A stretch of 64,000 bases of DNA from an uncultured Lachnospiraceae bacterium. Its GTDB lineage: Bacteria; Bacillota; Clostridia; Lachnospirales; Lachnospiraceae. This document shows, piece by piece, positions 1 through 7,167 of the stretch. The position numbers and the translations under genes were made by a program. The stretch lies in assembly GCA_910578345.1 (NCBI GenBank), contig CAJTRA010000006.1:1-64000 (forward strand). The letters are read 5' to 3'. Positions within the stretch are counted from its first letter, which is position 1, and every line of letters starts with the position of its first letter. The notes beneath the pieces are model-generated. The model made no database searches. It had not been told where the DNA came from and saw nothing but the letters and a program-made list of their open reading frames with translations.

Positions 1-87
1 TGGTTCCTATCAACAAAGAATTTTACCCATAGACACAGAATTTTTTACAGCCTCCAGATTGCTGATAATACCCTTTTGGTGATTTTA

Positions 88-372
88 TCATACAGTTACT
101 TTACAGATTTTTTTATAAAATGCGATTCCATACAGAAAGAAGGTGTGATAGCCGTCGAGACGAAGTTCAGCATCATATTTTTTCTCTTCTACCTGTTTTC
201 GTGCTTTTTCTGATAAAGATTCCGGATCTGTGATTAAATCAGCTACTTTTAATTCCAGAATAACGGCAATTCCTTCATAGGAGGGTGACAACAGTATAAT
301 ATCACTTCGGTCCAATCCGCTTTCCTCTCTGAGCTTTTTGAAATCATCTACACCGATCGGTAATTGTCTCAA
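88..372 (-). pseudogene. C-terminal remnant of a PD-(D/E)XK nuclease-domain protein (AAA-ATPase-like/DUF1703 type)
   Basis: This 94-residue reading frame matches the C-terminal tail of the large AAA-ATPase-like proteins with a PD-(D/E)XK nuclease fold (DUF1703/PF08011 type). The signs are an I-x-L-E-L-K-V core (the E-x-K of the nuclease fold), a following QVEEKKYDAEL helix and the typical ending YGIAFYKKICKV. Full-length members are usually around 500-580 residues, so the ATPase part is missing. No upstream continuation is visible on the minus strand: the next gene up (from 596) faces the other way. I read it as a decayed fragment of an accessory gene, though a short standalone protein cannot be excluded. 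The family's biological role is not settled. Confidence 0.6.
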
Positions 373-504
373 AACGGCACCTCACTTTCCTCTGGTTCTG
401 TTTACAGTATAGCATCATTATCCTGAAAAGCCAAAGATACATAGATCACTTCAGAAAAGTCGTCCGAAGACAATTCACTGGAAGATGACTGTTACGGTGA
501 ATCT

Positions 505-533
505 TTGAAAATAAGACAAAAAGGTGATAAAAT
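505..533 (+). promoter_or_regulatory. Sigma-A-type promoter for the cysteine-rich protein gene
   Basis: TTGAAA (505-510) and TAAAAT (528-533) are separated by 17 bp and lie about 60 bp before the start codon at 596. The match to the housekeeping consensus is good on both boxes. Confidence 0.6.
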
Positions 534-595
534 GAAAATAGATGCGCTGTAGATTCCGTATTTATGTTATTTTTTATCAGGAAAGACAATACATT

Positions 596-898
596 ATGAA
601 AAAACAGATTCATGGACAGATAACTCTCTTTGATTATATATCAGCAGAAGATCAGGATGGTTCTCATTTGGATACGATTTCATTTTTTCCGGAATGCTCT
701 GTCTGCTGGTGCAGCACTTGTAAACATAATGCAGAAAGCAGGGCTGTTCCCCGTGATTTTGCCGGAGAAAAGAAGCCCTGCCCATCTTGTGAATTTTGCA
801 TAAACCAGAAGAAAGCAGAAATCTGTGAAGTTGGTTCCTATGAGAATGGCTGTAAGCTGCGGGCAGAAGAGGAAGGTCTGTTAGAGTTTCCTACATAA
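596..898 (+). CDS. Small cysteine-rich protein of unknown function
   Basis: A 100-residue soluble protein. The ATG at 596 is chosen over an in-frame ATG at 542 because a GGAAAG site precedes it. The N-terminus (ITLFDYI) is followed by two cysteine clusters, CSVCWCSTC near residue 34 and CPSCEFC near residue 61, with two later cysteines. Eight or more cysteines in 100 residues suggest metal binding, perhaps a zinc-ribbon-like fold. Similar short proteins are common in Lachnospiraceae, often in phage-derived or accessory regions, but I know of no assigned function. The 3' end overlaps the convergent flavin reductase gene by 8 bp. The gene is probably real, given the promoter, ribosome binding site and conserved-looking composition. 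Confidence 0.7.
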   Translation: MKKQIHGQITLFDYISAEDQDGSHLDTISFFPECSVCWCSTCKHNAESRAVPRDFAGEKKPCPSCEFCINQKKAEICEVGSYENGCKLRAEEEGLLEFPT

Positions 899-1493
899 TT
901 TTTTCGAAATCTTCTATACCATGTTTACACCAGGGGCAGATGAAATCAGGGGGGAGTTCTTCTCCTTCATAGACATATCCGCAGACAACACAGCGCCAGC
1001 CTTTTGCCGAGGTATTTTCCGGCTTAGGTTTGACATATTCATGATAAAAAGAGTATGTCATTGCTTTTTCTCCAGAAATGACATCACAGTCTGATACAAC
1101 AGCAAGAAAAAGCATATGGCTTCCAAGATCATAGCTGTTAACCACTTTGCAGTCCAGATAAGCGGTAGTATGTTCTGTGAGATAAGGAAGTTCCTGCGCT
1201 GTCATGGAGAAAGGGAAGTCAACGAATTTGTCAACGGTATTTCCACTCTGAAATCCAAAATGCTGGAACAGGGAGAAGGGCGCTGTCTCAGAAAGTACCG
1301 ATACAGAGAGAATGCCCGATTTCTGGATCAGCTCACAGGTCAGATTCTTCTTATTGATGGCGACGACAATCTGCTTCGGATCATCTGTCACCTGAGTGAC
1401 GGTATTGATGATACAACCGTTCATTTTCTTATCATGTTTTGTAGATACAACGTAGAGTCCATAAGATAGTTGAAAGAGTGCTTTTGCATTCAT
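891..1493 (-). CDS. Flavin reductase-like protein with C-terminal rubredoxin (high-molecular-weight rubredoxin)
   Basis: Residues 1 to about 150 form an FMN-binding split-barrel flavin reductase domain. Residues 165-200 form a compact rubredoxin with cysteine pairs C168-V-V-C171 and C186-P-W-C189 that would hold one Fe. This domain order is that of the Hrb-type proteins of acetogens and clostridia, where the FMN domain passes electrons to rubredoxin and on to rubrerythrin or flavodiiron proteins to remove oxygen or NO. The length (200) fits the family. The gene stands alone, convergent with the cysteine-rich protein and divergent from the MATE pump. A role in oxidative-stress electron transfer is inferred. 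The domain calls are confident, the physiological acceptor is not. Confidence 0.9.
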   Translation of the reverse strand: MNAKALFQLSYGLYVVSTKHDKKMNGCIINTVTQVTDDPKQIVVAINKKNLTCELIQKSGILSVSVLSETAPFSLFQHFGFQSGNTVDKFVDFPFSMTAQELPYLTEHTTAYLDCKVVNSYDLGSHMLFLAVVSDCDVISGEKAMTYSFYHEYVKPKPENTSAKGWRCVVCGYVYEGEELPPDFICPWCKHGIEDFEKIM

Positions 1494-1630
1494 AGTAATG
1501 GTGGATTCCTTTCAGTATTCGTTTATTCAATATACAATGTTATCAGGTGGCAGTCAAGTTTTCATGAAGTGGTTTAGGATAGCAGGATACAGCAGCATAT
1601 TGTGTTTCAGTGAAGATAAAGGTTAAATTA

Positions 1631-1685
1631 TTACAACATTGCTTATACAGATATAGTATAAGAAAAATCTTCTAAACTATACTAT
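1631..1685 (+). promoter_or_regulatory. MATE promoter with overlapping inverted repeats (operator candidate)
   Basis: TTACAA (1631-1636) and TAGTAT (1654-1659) are 17 bp apart. A perfect inverted repeat, CTTATAC at 1642-1648 and GTATAAG at 1656-1662 with a 7-bp spacer, covers the -10 box. A second pair, ATAGTATA at 1653-1660 and TATACTAT at 1678-1685, follows. Such symmetry over a promoter suggests a repressor of the MarR, TetR or PadR type, but no regulator gene is adjacent. Confidence 0.45.
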
Positions 1686-1733
1686 AAAATACACAATTTA
1701 GTTTCAAAATCGAGGAAAGGGTAAGGCGGTCGA

Positions 1734-3101
1734 ATGAAGTTTGCAAATGCGGAAGAAAAAAGGATCTATATGACGCAGGAGCCGGTGGAAAAGCTTGTCT
1801 GTACGCTTGCGGTGCCGACGATCCTCAGTATGATGATTACATCATTCTATAACATGGCGGATACTTTTTTCGTGGGAAAGCTGAATACCCAGTCTACAGC
1901 GGCAGTGGGAGTTGTTTTTTCGCTTATGGCCGTCATACAGGCAATTGGTTTTCTGTTTGGACATGGTTCCGGCAATTATATTTCCAGGCAGTTAGGGGCA
2001 GGAAATATGGAAGAAGCAGAGAAGATGTCTGCCGTCGGATTTTTTACATCCTTTTTTGCCGGTGTTGTGATCCTGCTTGTGTGTATGTGTCTGATTGAGC
2101 CTCTTTCCTATGCGCTTGGTTCTACGCCGACAGTACAGCCTTACACGGTAGCTTATATGCGCATTATCTTATTAGGGGCGCCCGCCATGACGGCATCGTT
2201 GGTATTAAATAACCAGATGCGTTTTCAGGGAAGCGCTTTCTATGCGATGATTGGGATTGTATCCGGTGCAGTCGTGAATATTGTATTAGATCCTTTCTTT
2301 ATTTTCATTTGCGGTATGGGCGTTGCGGGTGCGGCGCTTGCCACTACGATCAGCCAGTATTTAAGTTTTATCCTTTTGATTATCATGGTGAAGAAAGGTG
2401 GGAATATCCAATTACGGTTCCGTAATTTTCAACCAAGTCTGCATTTCTACAAGGAGATCATACGCGGTGGAATTCCTGCGTTATTTCGACAGGGACTTGC
2501 CAGTGTGGCTACGATCTTTCTCAATCACGCGGCGGGGGTATACGGGGATGCGGCGATCGCCGGTATGTCTATCGTTTCCCGAATCATGATGTTTGCGAAT
2601 TCTGCCCTGATTGGATTTGGGCAGGGATTCCAGCCTGTCTGTGGATTCAATTATGGCGCTGGAAAGAATGACAGAGTCTTGAAAGCGTATTGGTTTTGTG
2701 TGAAATCTTCTTTTGTTGTACTGTCTGTGATGGCGGTGGTTGTCTTCTTATTTGCGCCGCAGTTTGTAGCGATTTTTCAGAAGGAGGATGCGGATGTTAT
2801 TAAAGTAGGAACGGCAGCCCTTCGATATTCAGTGATTTCTTTCCCGCTGAGCGCCTGGATCGTCATGTGCAATATGATGCTGCAGTCGATCGGCAAAGGT
2901 CTGAAAGCATCGATTGTAGCTTCTGCCAGACAGGGTATTTTCTTCCTGCCGTTGATCGCGATTCTGCCAAAACTTCTTGGACTGACTGGAGTGGAAGCCT
3001 GCCAGGCGGTTTCGGATGTATTTGCGCTGACGATATCGATTCCGCTTGGTTTTAGCGTGATCCGTGAGATGAAAGCAGCAGATGCAGAGAATCATCCATA
3101 A
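1734..3101 (+). CDS. MATE family multidrug/cation antiporter
   Basis: A 455-residue polytopic membrane protein with about 12 hydrophobic segments in two similar halves, the normal size for the MATE family (NorM/DinF-like). Family landmarks are the N-terminal stretch ending LAVPTILSMMITSFYNMADTF, and the Gly-rich GHGSGNYISRQLGAGN loop in the first half, where MATE proteins usually carry the G-x-G...S/A-R-x-L-G-A motif. It should export cationic drugs or metabolites using a Na+ or H+ gradient. An internal ATG at 1770 has a better-spaced AAAAAGGA site and could be the true start, removing 12 residues. The gene is monocistronic with its own promoter and possible operator upstream. The substrate cannot be told from sequence. 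Confidence 0.93.
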   Translation: MKFANAEEKRIYMTQEPVEKLVCTLAVPTILSMMITSFYNMADTFFVGKLNTQSTAAVGVVFSLMAVIQAIGFLFGHGSGNYISRQLGAGNMEEAEKMSAVGFFTSFFAGVVILLVCMCLIEPLSYALGSTPTVQPYTVAYMRIILLGAPAMTASLVLNNQMRFQGSAFYAMIGIVSGAVVNIVLDPFFIFICGMGVAGAALATTISQYLSFILLIIMVKKGGNIQLRFRNFQPSLHFYKEIIRGGIPALFRQGLASVATIFLNHAAGVYGDAAIAGMSIVSRIMMFANSALIGFGQGFQPVCGFNYGAGKNDRVLKAYWFCVKSSFVVLSVMAVVVFLFAPQFVAIFQKEDADVIKVGTAALRYSVISFPLSAWIVMCNMMLQSIGKGLKASIVASARQGIFFLPLIAILPKLLGLTGVEACQAVSDVFALTISIPLGFSVIREMKAADAENHP

Positions 3102-3125
3102 AGAGAAGACACAATTTTGATTGCC

Positions 3126-3160
3126 AAAATAGGTATCACAAAATATCTTATTTTATTCTA
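3126..3160 (+). terminator. Possible A/T-rich terminator after the MATE gene
   Basis: Arms 3126-3136 and 3143-3154 can pair with one bulge around a 6-nt loop, followed by a T-rich stretch. The stem is mostly A-T, so this is a weak call. Confidence 0.35.
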
Positions 3161-3306
3161 TTTTTACAAAAATTTTAGAATTAATTTATACAGAAGATTA
3201 GATATCCTGTATAAGTTTTCTTTTCTTTTTTTTCTTTTTTTGTGATCTCTGTCTCCTTTTTGTAAAAAGGGATTGTCCCATGCTTTTTTACAGAATTTTT
3301 CAGTGA

Positions 3307-3335
3307 TTGACATTGTAAAAAAATGGATGTAGAAT
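3307..3335 (+). promoter_or_regulatory. Strong promoter for the ammonium transporter leader
   Basis: A perfect TTGACA (3307-3312) and TAGAAT (3330-3335) with an ideal 17-bp spacer. Transcription would start near 3342, leaving a leader of about 180 nt before the start codon at 3522. Confidence 0.75.
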
Positions 3336-3341
3336 AAACGC

Positions 3342-3521
3342 GTATCAGGCAAAGGCGCTGTGGATCATTCCGCGGCGCTTTCTTTTTTTCTTTTTGAAAG
3401 AAATGCCGGAACAAAAAGTACATACGGAAAAGCAGGACAATGAGGTTTTGTGAAAAGTGGTAAAACCTTATTGTCCTTTTTTATTTTTATGCTTTTCCTA
3501 TGAAAAAAGGAGGAGATTGTT
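3342..3521 (+). promoter_or_regulatory. Structured leader of the amt gene (attenuation region)
   Basis: The leader holds two hairpins before the ribosome binding site. Hairpin 1 pairs 3351-3363 with 3370-3381, with one bulged G and a 6-nt loop ATCATT, followed by a long T-rich tract. Hairpin 2 is a strong intrinsic terminator at 3434-3477. This arrangement of promoter, hairpin, terminator and gene is that of a transcription attenuator. In Firmicutes, nitrogen genes are often controlled this way by ANTAR proteins that bind small hexaloop hairpins. Here the loop has the conserved A at position 1 but not the G at position 4, so ANTAR control is only a suggestion. Confidence 0.6.
3434..3486 (+). 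terminator. Intrinsic terminator inside the amt leader
   Basis: A continuous 16-bp stem (3434-3449 with 3462-3477, one G-T pair) with a 12-nt loop, followed directly by a T tract to about 3488. It lies only about 35 nt before the start codon at 3522 and far from the upstream gene, so it would act on the amt transcript itself. Confidence 0.8.
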
Positions 3522-5285
3522 ATGGATGAAATGATGAGTTTTGTCAACGAACAGGTTTTTGGAGTCTGGTTCCTGATCGGCGCGGCGTTAGTATTCTGGA
3601 TGCAGGCCGGTTTCGCTATGGTGGAGGCCGGTTTCACGAGGGCGAAGAACTCAGGTAACATTATCATGAAGAACCTGATGGATTTCTGTATCGGTACGGT
3701 CATGTGGTTCCTGATCGGTGCGTCCCTGATGCTTCCGTCTGCGGGCGGTGATATCATGGGAGTGATCGGTACGCCGGGATTCGGTGTCTTTACAGATTAT
3801 GCAGAATTTAGTTATTCTGGATTTGTATTCAATCTGGTATTCTGTGCGACGACCGCAACAATCGTGTCCGGGTCTATGGCAGAAAGAACGAAATTCTCAA
3901 CTTACTGTCTGTATTCCGCGATCATATCCGGTATCATCTATCCCATAGAAGCGCACTGGACATGGGGCGGAGGATTCCTGGTAAACATGGGATTTCACGA
4001 TTATGCAGGTTCTAACTGTATCCACATGGTAGGCGGTATCTGTGCGCTGATTGGCGCGGCGATGTTAGGTCCCCGTATCGGTAAGTTTACCAGGGACAAA
4101 GATGGTAAAATCACGAAAGTCAATGCATTTCCGGGTTGTAACCTGGTGATCGGTTCTTTGGGCGTATTTATCCTGTGGCTTGGCTGGTATGGCTTCAACG
4201 GCGCGGCTGCAACGGATATTCCTACTCTGGGCAGTGTGTTCCTTACGACTACGGTAGCACCCGCAGTGGCAACGGTTGTCTGTATGATCTTTACCTGGAT
4301 CAAGTATGGTAAACCGGATGTTTCTATGTGTCTGAATGCTTCTTTGGCAGGTCTGGTAGCGATCACAGCTCCTTGTGATGTGACGGATTGTGCGGGTGCG
4401 GCGATCATCGGCGCAGTTTCCGGTGTTCTGGTCGTATTTGGAGTCTGGTTTGTTGATAATGTACTGCATGTGGACGATCCGGTAGGCGCAGTTGCAGTGC
4501 ATATGTTTAACGGTATCTGGGGAACGATCGCAGTAGGTCTTTTTGCTACAGCCTCTGCTCCTGGTTTTGAGCTGGCGGGCATTCGCGAAGGTCTTTTCTA
4601 CGGCGGCGGCCTTACACAGCTTGGTCTGCAGTTGATCGGTATGTTTATCACAGCGGCCTGGACGGTGGTGACGATCACGATCGCATTCCTGATTTTGAAA
4701 AAGACAATCGGTCTTCGTGTCAGTGAGGAAGAAGAAATTGTCGGCCTGGATGCGATGGAACACGGTCTTGCATCTGCCTACTCAGGATTCAGCATCATGG
4801 ATGTATCGAATACAATGATGATGGCTGTCAATGAAAATACAGATCTTGGAAATGATGATTATGTGACGGCTTCTGATGCCATGAAGAATGCTGCTGTTCC
4901 TGTCGTGAAACAGCCTCATATCTCTGCTACGGATATCTACAAGGTAGTAATCATTGCGAAATTGAGCCGGTATGATAAGCTCAGAAAGGCAATGAACGAT
5001 CTGGGTGTGACTGGCATGACAGTGACGCAGGTTATGGGATGCGGCATCGAAAAGGGTTCTGGTGAGAAGTACCGTGGTGTTGAAGTAGATGCGACCCTGC
5101 TTCCGAAGGTAAAAGTAGAAGTCGTTGTAAGTTCTATTCCTGTGGATGATGTGATTGAGGCGGCTAAGAAAGTGCTTTATACCGGCCGGATCGGTGATGG
5201 AAAGATCTTCGTGTATGATGTGGACCGTGTGGTCAAGATCAGGACAGGAGAAGAGAACCAGGCGGCATTGCAGGATGTTGAATAG
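3522..5285 (+). CDS. amt: Ammonium transporter fused to a C-terminal PII (GlnK-like) domain
   Basis: Residues 1 to about 405 are an Amt/Mep/Rh ammonium channel with about 11 membrane segments. The pore twin histidines are visible as H168 (CIHMVGG) and H327 (AVHMFNG). After a linker of about 60 residues, residues 470-575 form a complete PII domain (IYKVVIIAK start, T-loop ending LLPKVKVEVVV, then VYTGRIGDGKIFV). PII proteins normally plug AmtB from a separate gene, so fusion places the gate on the channel. The T-loop tyrosine that is uridylylated in enterobacterial GlnK is replaced by valine (E-V-D), so control would rest on ATP/ADP/2-oxoglutarate binding. It should act in the cytoplasmic membrane in nitrogen scavenging. 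The good AAGGAGGAG site supports the start. Confidence 0.95.
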   Translation: MDEMMSFVNEQVFGVWFLIGAALVFWMQAGFAMVEAGFTRAKNSGNIIMKNLMDFCIGTVMWFLIGASLMLPSAGGDIMGVIGTPGFGVFTDYAEFSYSGFVFNLVFCATTATIVSGSMAERTKFSTYCLYSAIISGIIYPIEAHWTWGGGFLVNMGFHDYAGSNCIHMVGGICALIGAAMLGPRIGKFTRDKDGKITKVNAFPGCNLVIGSLGVFILWLGWYGFNGAAATDIPTLGSVFLTTTVAPAVATVVCMIFTWIKYGKPDVSMCLNASLAGLVAITAPCDVTDCAGAAIIGAVSGVLVVFGVWFVDNVLHVDDPVGAVAVHMFNGIWGTIAVGLFATASAPGFELAGIREGLFYGGGLTQLGLQLIGMFITAAWTVVTITIAFLILKKTIGLRVSEEEEIVGLDAMEHGLASAYSGFSIMDVSNTMMMAVNENTDLGNDDYVTASDAMKNAAVPVVKQPHISATDIYKVVIIAKLSRYDKLRKAMNDLGVTGMTVTQVMGCGIEKGSGEKYRGVEVDATLLPKVKVEVVVSSIPVDDVIEAAKKVLYTGRIGDGKIFVYDVDRVVKIRTGEENQAALQDVE

Positions 5286-5292
5286 AAATTTA

Positions 5293-5332
5293 AGAAACTC
5301 TATGGCAGCGAAAAGGCTGCCTGGGGTTTCTT
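5293..5332 (+). terminator. Hairpin between amt and purF
   Basis: Two stacked stems pair 5293-5300 with 5324-5331 (one G-T pair) and 5304-5309 with 5316-5321. The following tract is only moderately T-rich, so this may be a weak terminator or a processing site. Confidence 0.5.
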
Positions 5333-5363
5333 GGTATTTCAGAGAATTTTGGGAGGTATAGTA

Positions 5364-6782
5364 GTGGATTTACATGAAGAATGTGGAATCTTCGGGGTGA
5401 TTTCGCCAGACAGGGCCGATGTGGCCAGTCTGGCTTATTATGGTCTGTATGCATTGCAGCACCGGGGACAGGAGAGCTGTGGGATCGTGATCAACGACGA
5501 CGGTGTGTTTTCTTCTCATAAGGATCTGGGGCTTGTCAGCGATGTATTTTCTTCCGGTACACTTTCCAGTCTTCCACAGGGAAATATGGCAGTGGGGCAT
5601 GTCCGTTATGGAACGACAGGCGGCAATAACCGTAACAACTGCCAGCCAATCGAAGTCAATCATCAGAAGGGTAAGATGGCGCTTGCCCACAATGGCAATC
5701 TCAGCAATGCGGTAGAACTTCGTAATATGCTTGAATTGTCAGGAGCGATCTTTCATACTACCAGCGATACAGAAACAATCGCTTATATCGTGACAAGGCA
5801 GCGGCTGAAAACACGTTCGATCGAAGAAGCGCTGAGTGCGGCAATGAATACGTTAGACGGCGCTTATTCCCTGGTACTGATGTCGTCGCAGAAACTGATC
5901 TGCGCCAGGGATCCTTATGGTTTTAGGCCCTTATGTTATGGTAAGACGCCGGATGGCATGTTTGTGGTCGCTTCCGAAAGCTGTGCCCTAAAGGCGATTG
6001 GCGCAGATTTTGTCCGCAATATAGAGCCGGGAGAGATTCTCGTATTTGGTCCAGACGGAATGGTTTCTCACAGGGAACATTGCGGAAAGAAGGATAAGAA
6101 GTTATGTATCTTTGAGTATATTTACTTTGCCAGACCGGATTCTGTCATCGATGGGGTATCGGTTCACGGAGCGCGTATCCAGGCAGGCCGGATTCTTGCA
6201 AAGAAGCATCCGGTATCTGCCGATATCGTGGTGGGTGTGCCGGATTCAGGTCTGGATGCAGCTCTGGGATTCAGCATGGAATCGGGAATTCCCTACGGGA
6301 TCGGGCTGATCAAAAACAAATATATTGGAAGAACTTTTATTTCTCCGGGGCAGAGTGTAAGACTGGATCAGGTAAAGATCAAGTTGAGCGCCGTTGAAGA
6401 AAGCGTCAAAGATAAGAAAGTCGTTCTGATCGATGATTCGATCGTGCGCGGTACGACAAGCGGCTGTATTGTCAAACTTCTGCGGGAGGCCGGTGCGAAA
6501 GAGATTCATATGCGGATTTCATCGCCTCCCTTTCTGCATCCCTGTTATTACGGAACAGACATTGATTCCGAGGAACACTTGATTGCCTGCCATCATAACA
6601 TAGAAGAGACAGCGCAGATCATTGGCGCAGATAGTTTAGGATATCTGCCAGTATCAGAGCTTTCTTCCTTGATCGGAAATTGTGGATACTGCAGTGCATG
6701 TTTCGATGGAAATTATCCTACGAAGGTGCCTGTCGATACAAGAAAAGACAGATTTGAACAGAAATTGTCAGAGAGAAAATGA
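5364..6782 (+). CDS. purF: Amidophosphoribosyltransferase (purine biosynthesis, first step)
   Basis: This 472-residue enzyme converts PRPP and glutamine to 5-phosphoribosylamine. The N-terminal glutaminase is an Ntn domain. The GTG at 5364 is taken as start because GGGAGGT lies 7 bp before it. It gives a short propeptide ending EE before the catalytic cysteine (C-G-I-F-G), as in Bacillus-type PurF, which is processed to expose Cys. The C-terminal phosphoribosyltransferase part carries the PRPP loop VVLIDDSIVRGTTS, and late cysteines (CGYCSAC, plus one in the LHPCYYG segment) would bind the Fe-S cluster typical of this PurF class. It sits alone between amt and the trp operon with no other pur genes, which may reflect shared glutamine and nitrogen use or simply chance. 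Confidence 0.95.
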   Translation: MDLHEECGIFGVISPDRADVASLAYYGLYALQHRGQESCGIVINDDGVFSSHKDLGLVSDVFSSGTLSSLPQGNMAVGHVRYGTTGGNNRNNCQPIEVNHQKGKMALAHNGNLSNAVELRNMLELSGAIFHTTSDTETIAYIVTRQRLKTRSIEEALSAAMNTLDGAYSLVLMSSQKLICARDPYGFRPLCYGKTPDGMFVVASESCALKAIGADFVRNIEPGEILVFGPDGMVSHREHCGKKDKKLCIFEYIYFARPDSVIDGVSVHGARIQAGRILAKKHPVSADIVVGVPDSGLDAALGFSMESGIPYGIGLIKNKYIGRTFISPGQSVRLDQVKIKLSAVEESVKDKKVVLIDDSIVRGTTSGCIVKLLREAGAKEIHMRISSPPFLHPCYYGTDIDSEEHLIACHHNIEETAQIIGADSLGYLPVSELSSLIGNCGYCSACFDGNYPTKVPVDTRKDRFEQKLSERK

Positions 6783-6804
6783 GATGAAAATAGAAATTTT
6801 GGTA

Positions 6805-6833
6805 TTGACATCCAAAAAAGAAAGTGGTAATAT
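6805..6833 (+). promoter_or_regulatory. trp operon promoter
   Basis: Perfect TTGACA (6805-6810), 17-bp spacer and TAATAT (6828-6833). The predicted start near 6840 precedes the T-box leader. Confidence 0.8.
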
Positions 6834-6839
6834 ACAAAA

Positions 6840-7135
6840 AATTAAATAAATAAAACCGTTGAAGCGGAGATAACGGCAATGATGCCTGTACAGAGAACCC
6901 GTGGCGCTGAGAGTCGGGTGAGAAACAAGTTGTCAAATGGACCGCTGAGGGTGCAGTCAAATGCGCAGTGCGCAAAGTATTCTGCAACGTGTGGGCATAC
7001 GTGAGTTGCCGGGAATATGTAGGTATTCTGCTAAGTGCACGGGGTCGTTTCCGTGAATTCAAGGTGGCACCGCGGATAGTGTTTGTATTGATTCGTCCTT
7101 GACAGAAAGTATTTTTCTGTCAGGGGCGTTTTTTT
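6840..7135 (+). ncRNA. T-box leader, tryptophan-specific
   Basis: The leader contains the hallmark T-box sequence AAGGTGGCACCGCGG at 7061-7075, which pairs with the tRNA acceptor end through the antiterminator bulge, followed by an intrinsic terminator at 7094-7135. A TGG codon at 6938-6940, in the sequence AAATGGACC on the 3' side of the long Stem I, is placed as a specifier codon and reads tryptophan, which fits the downstream genes. Uncharged tRNA-Trp would stabilise the antiterminator and turn the operon on. The full Stem I fold was judged by eye only. Confidence 0.92.
7094..7135 (+). terminator. T-box attenuator terminator
   Basis: A 15-bp stem (7094-7108 with 7114-7128, a few G-T pairs), loop GTATT and a T tract at 7129-7135. 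It is the default off state of the trp leader. Confidence 0.85.
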
Positions 7136-7167
7136 ATTTCAACGGATCAAAAGGAGGTTATGGTATC

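Noticed and set aside
3351..3381. Canonical ANTAR hairpin in the amt leader
   Set aside because: The loop is 6 nt with A1 but lacks G4, so a firm ANTAR call is not justified; kept only as a possible attenuator element.
4001..4763. Two long antisense frames in the amt gene
   Set aside because: They lie wholly inside the Amt-PII gene and encode low-complexity, Thr/Pro/Arg-rich shadow proteins.
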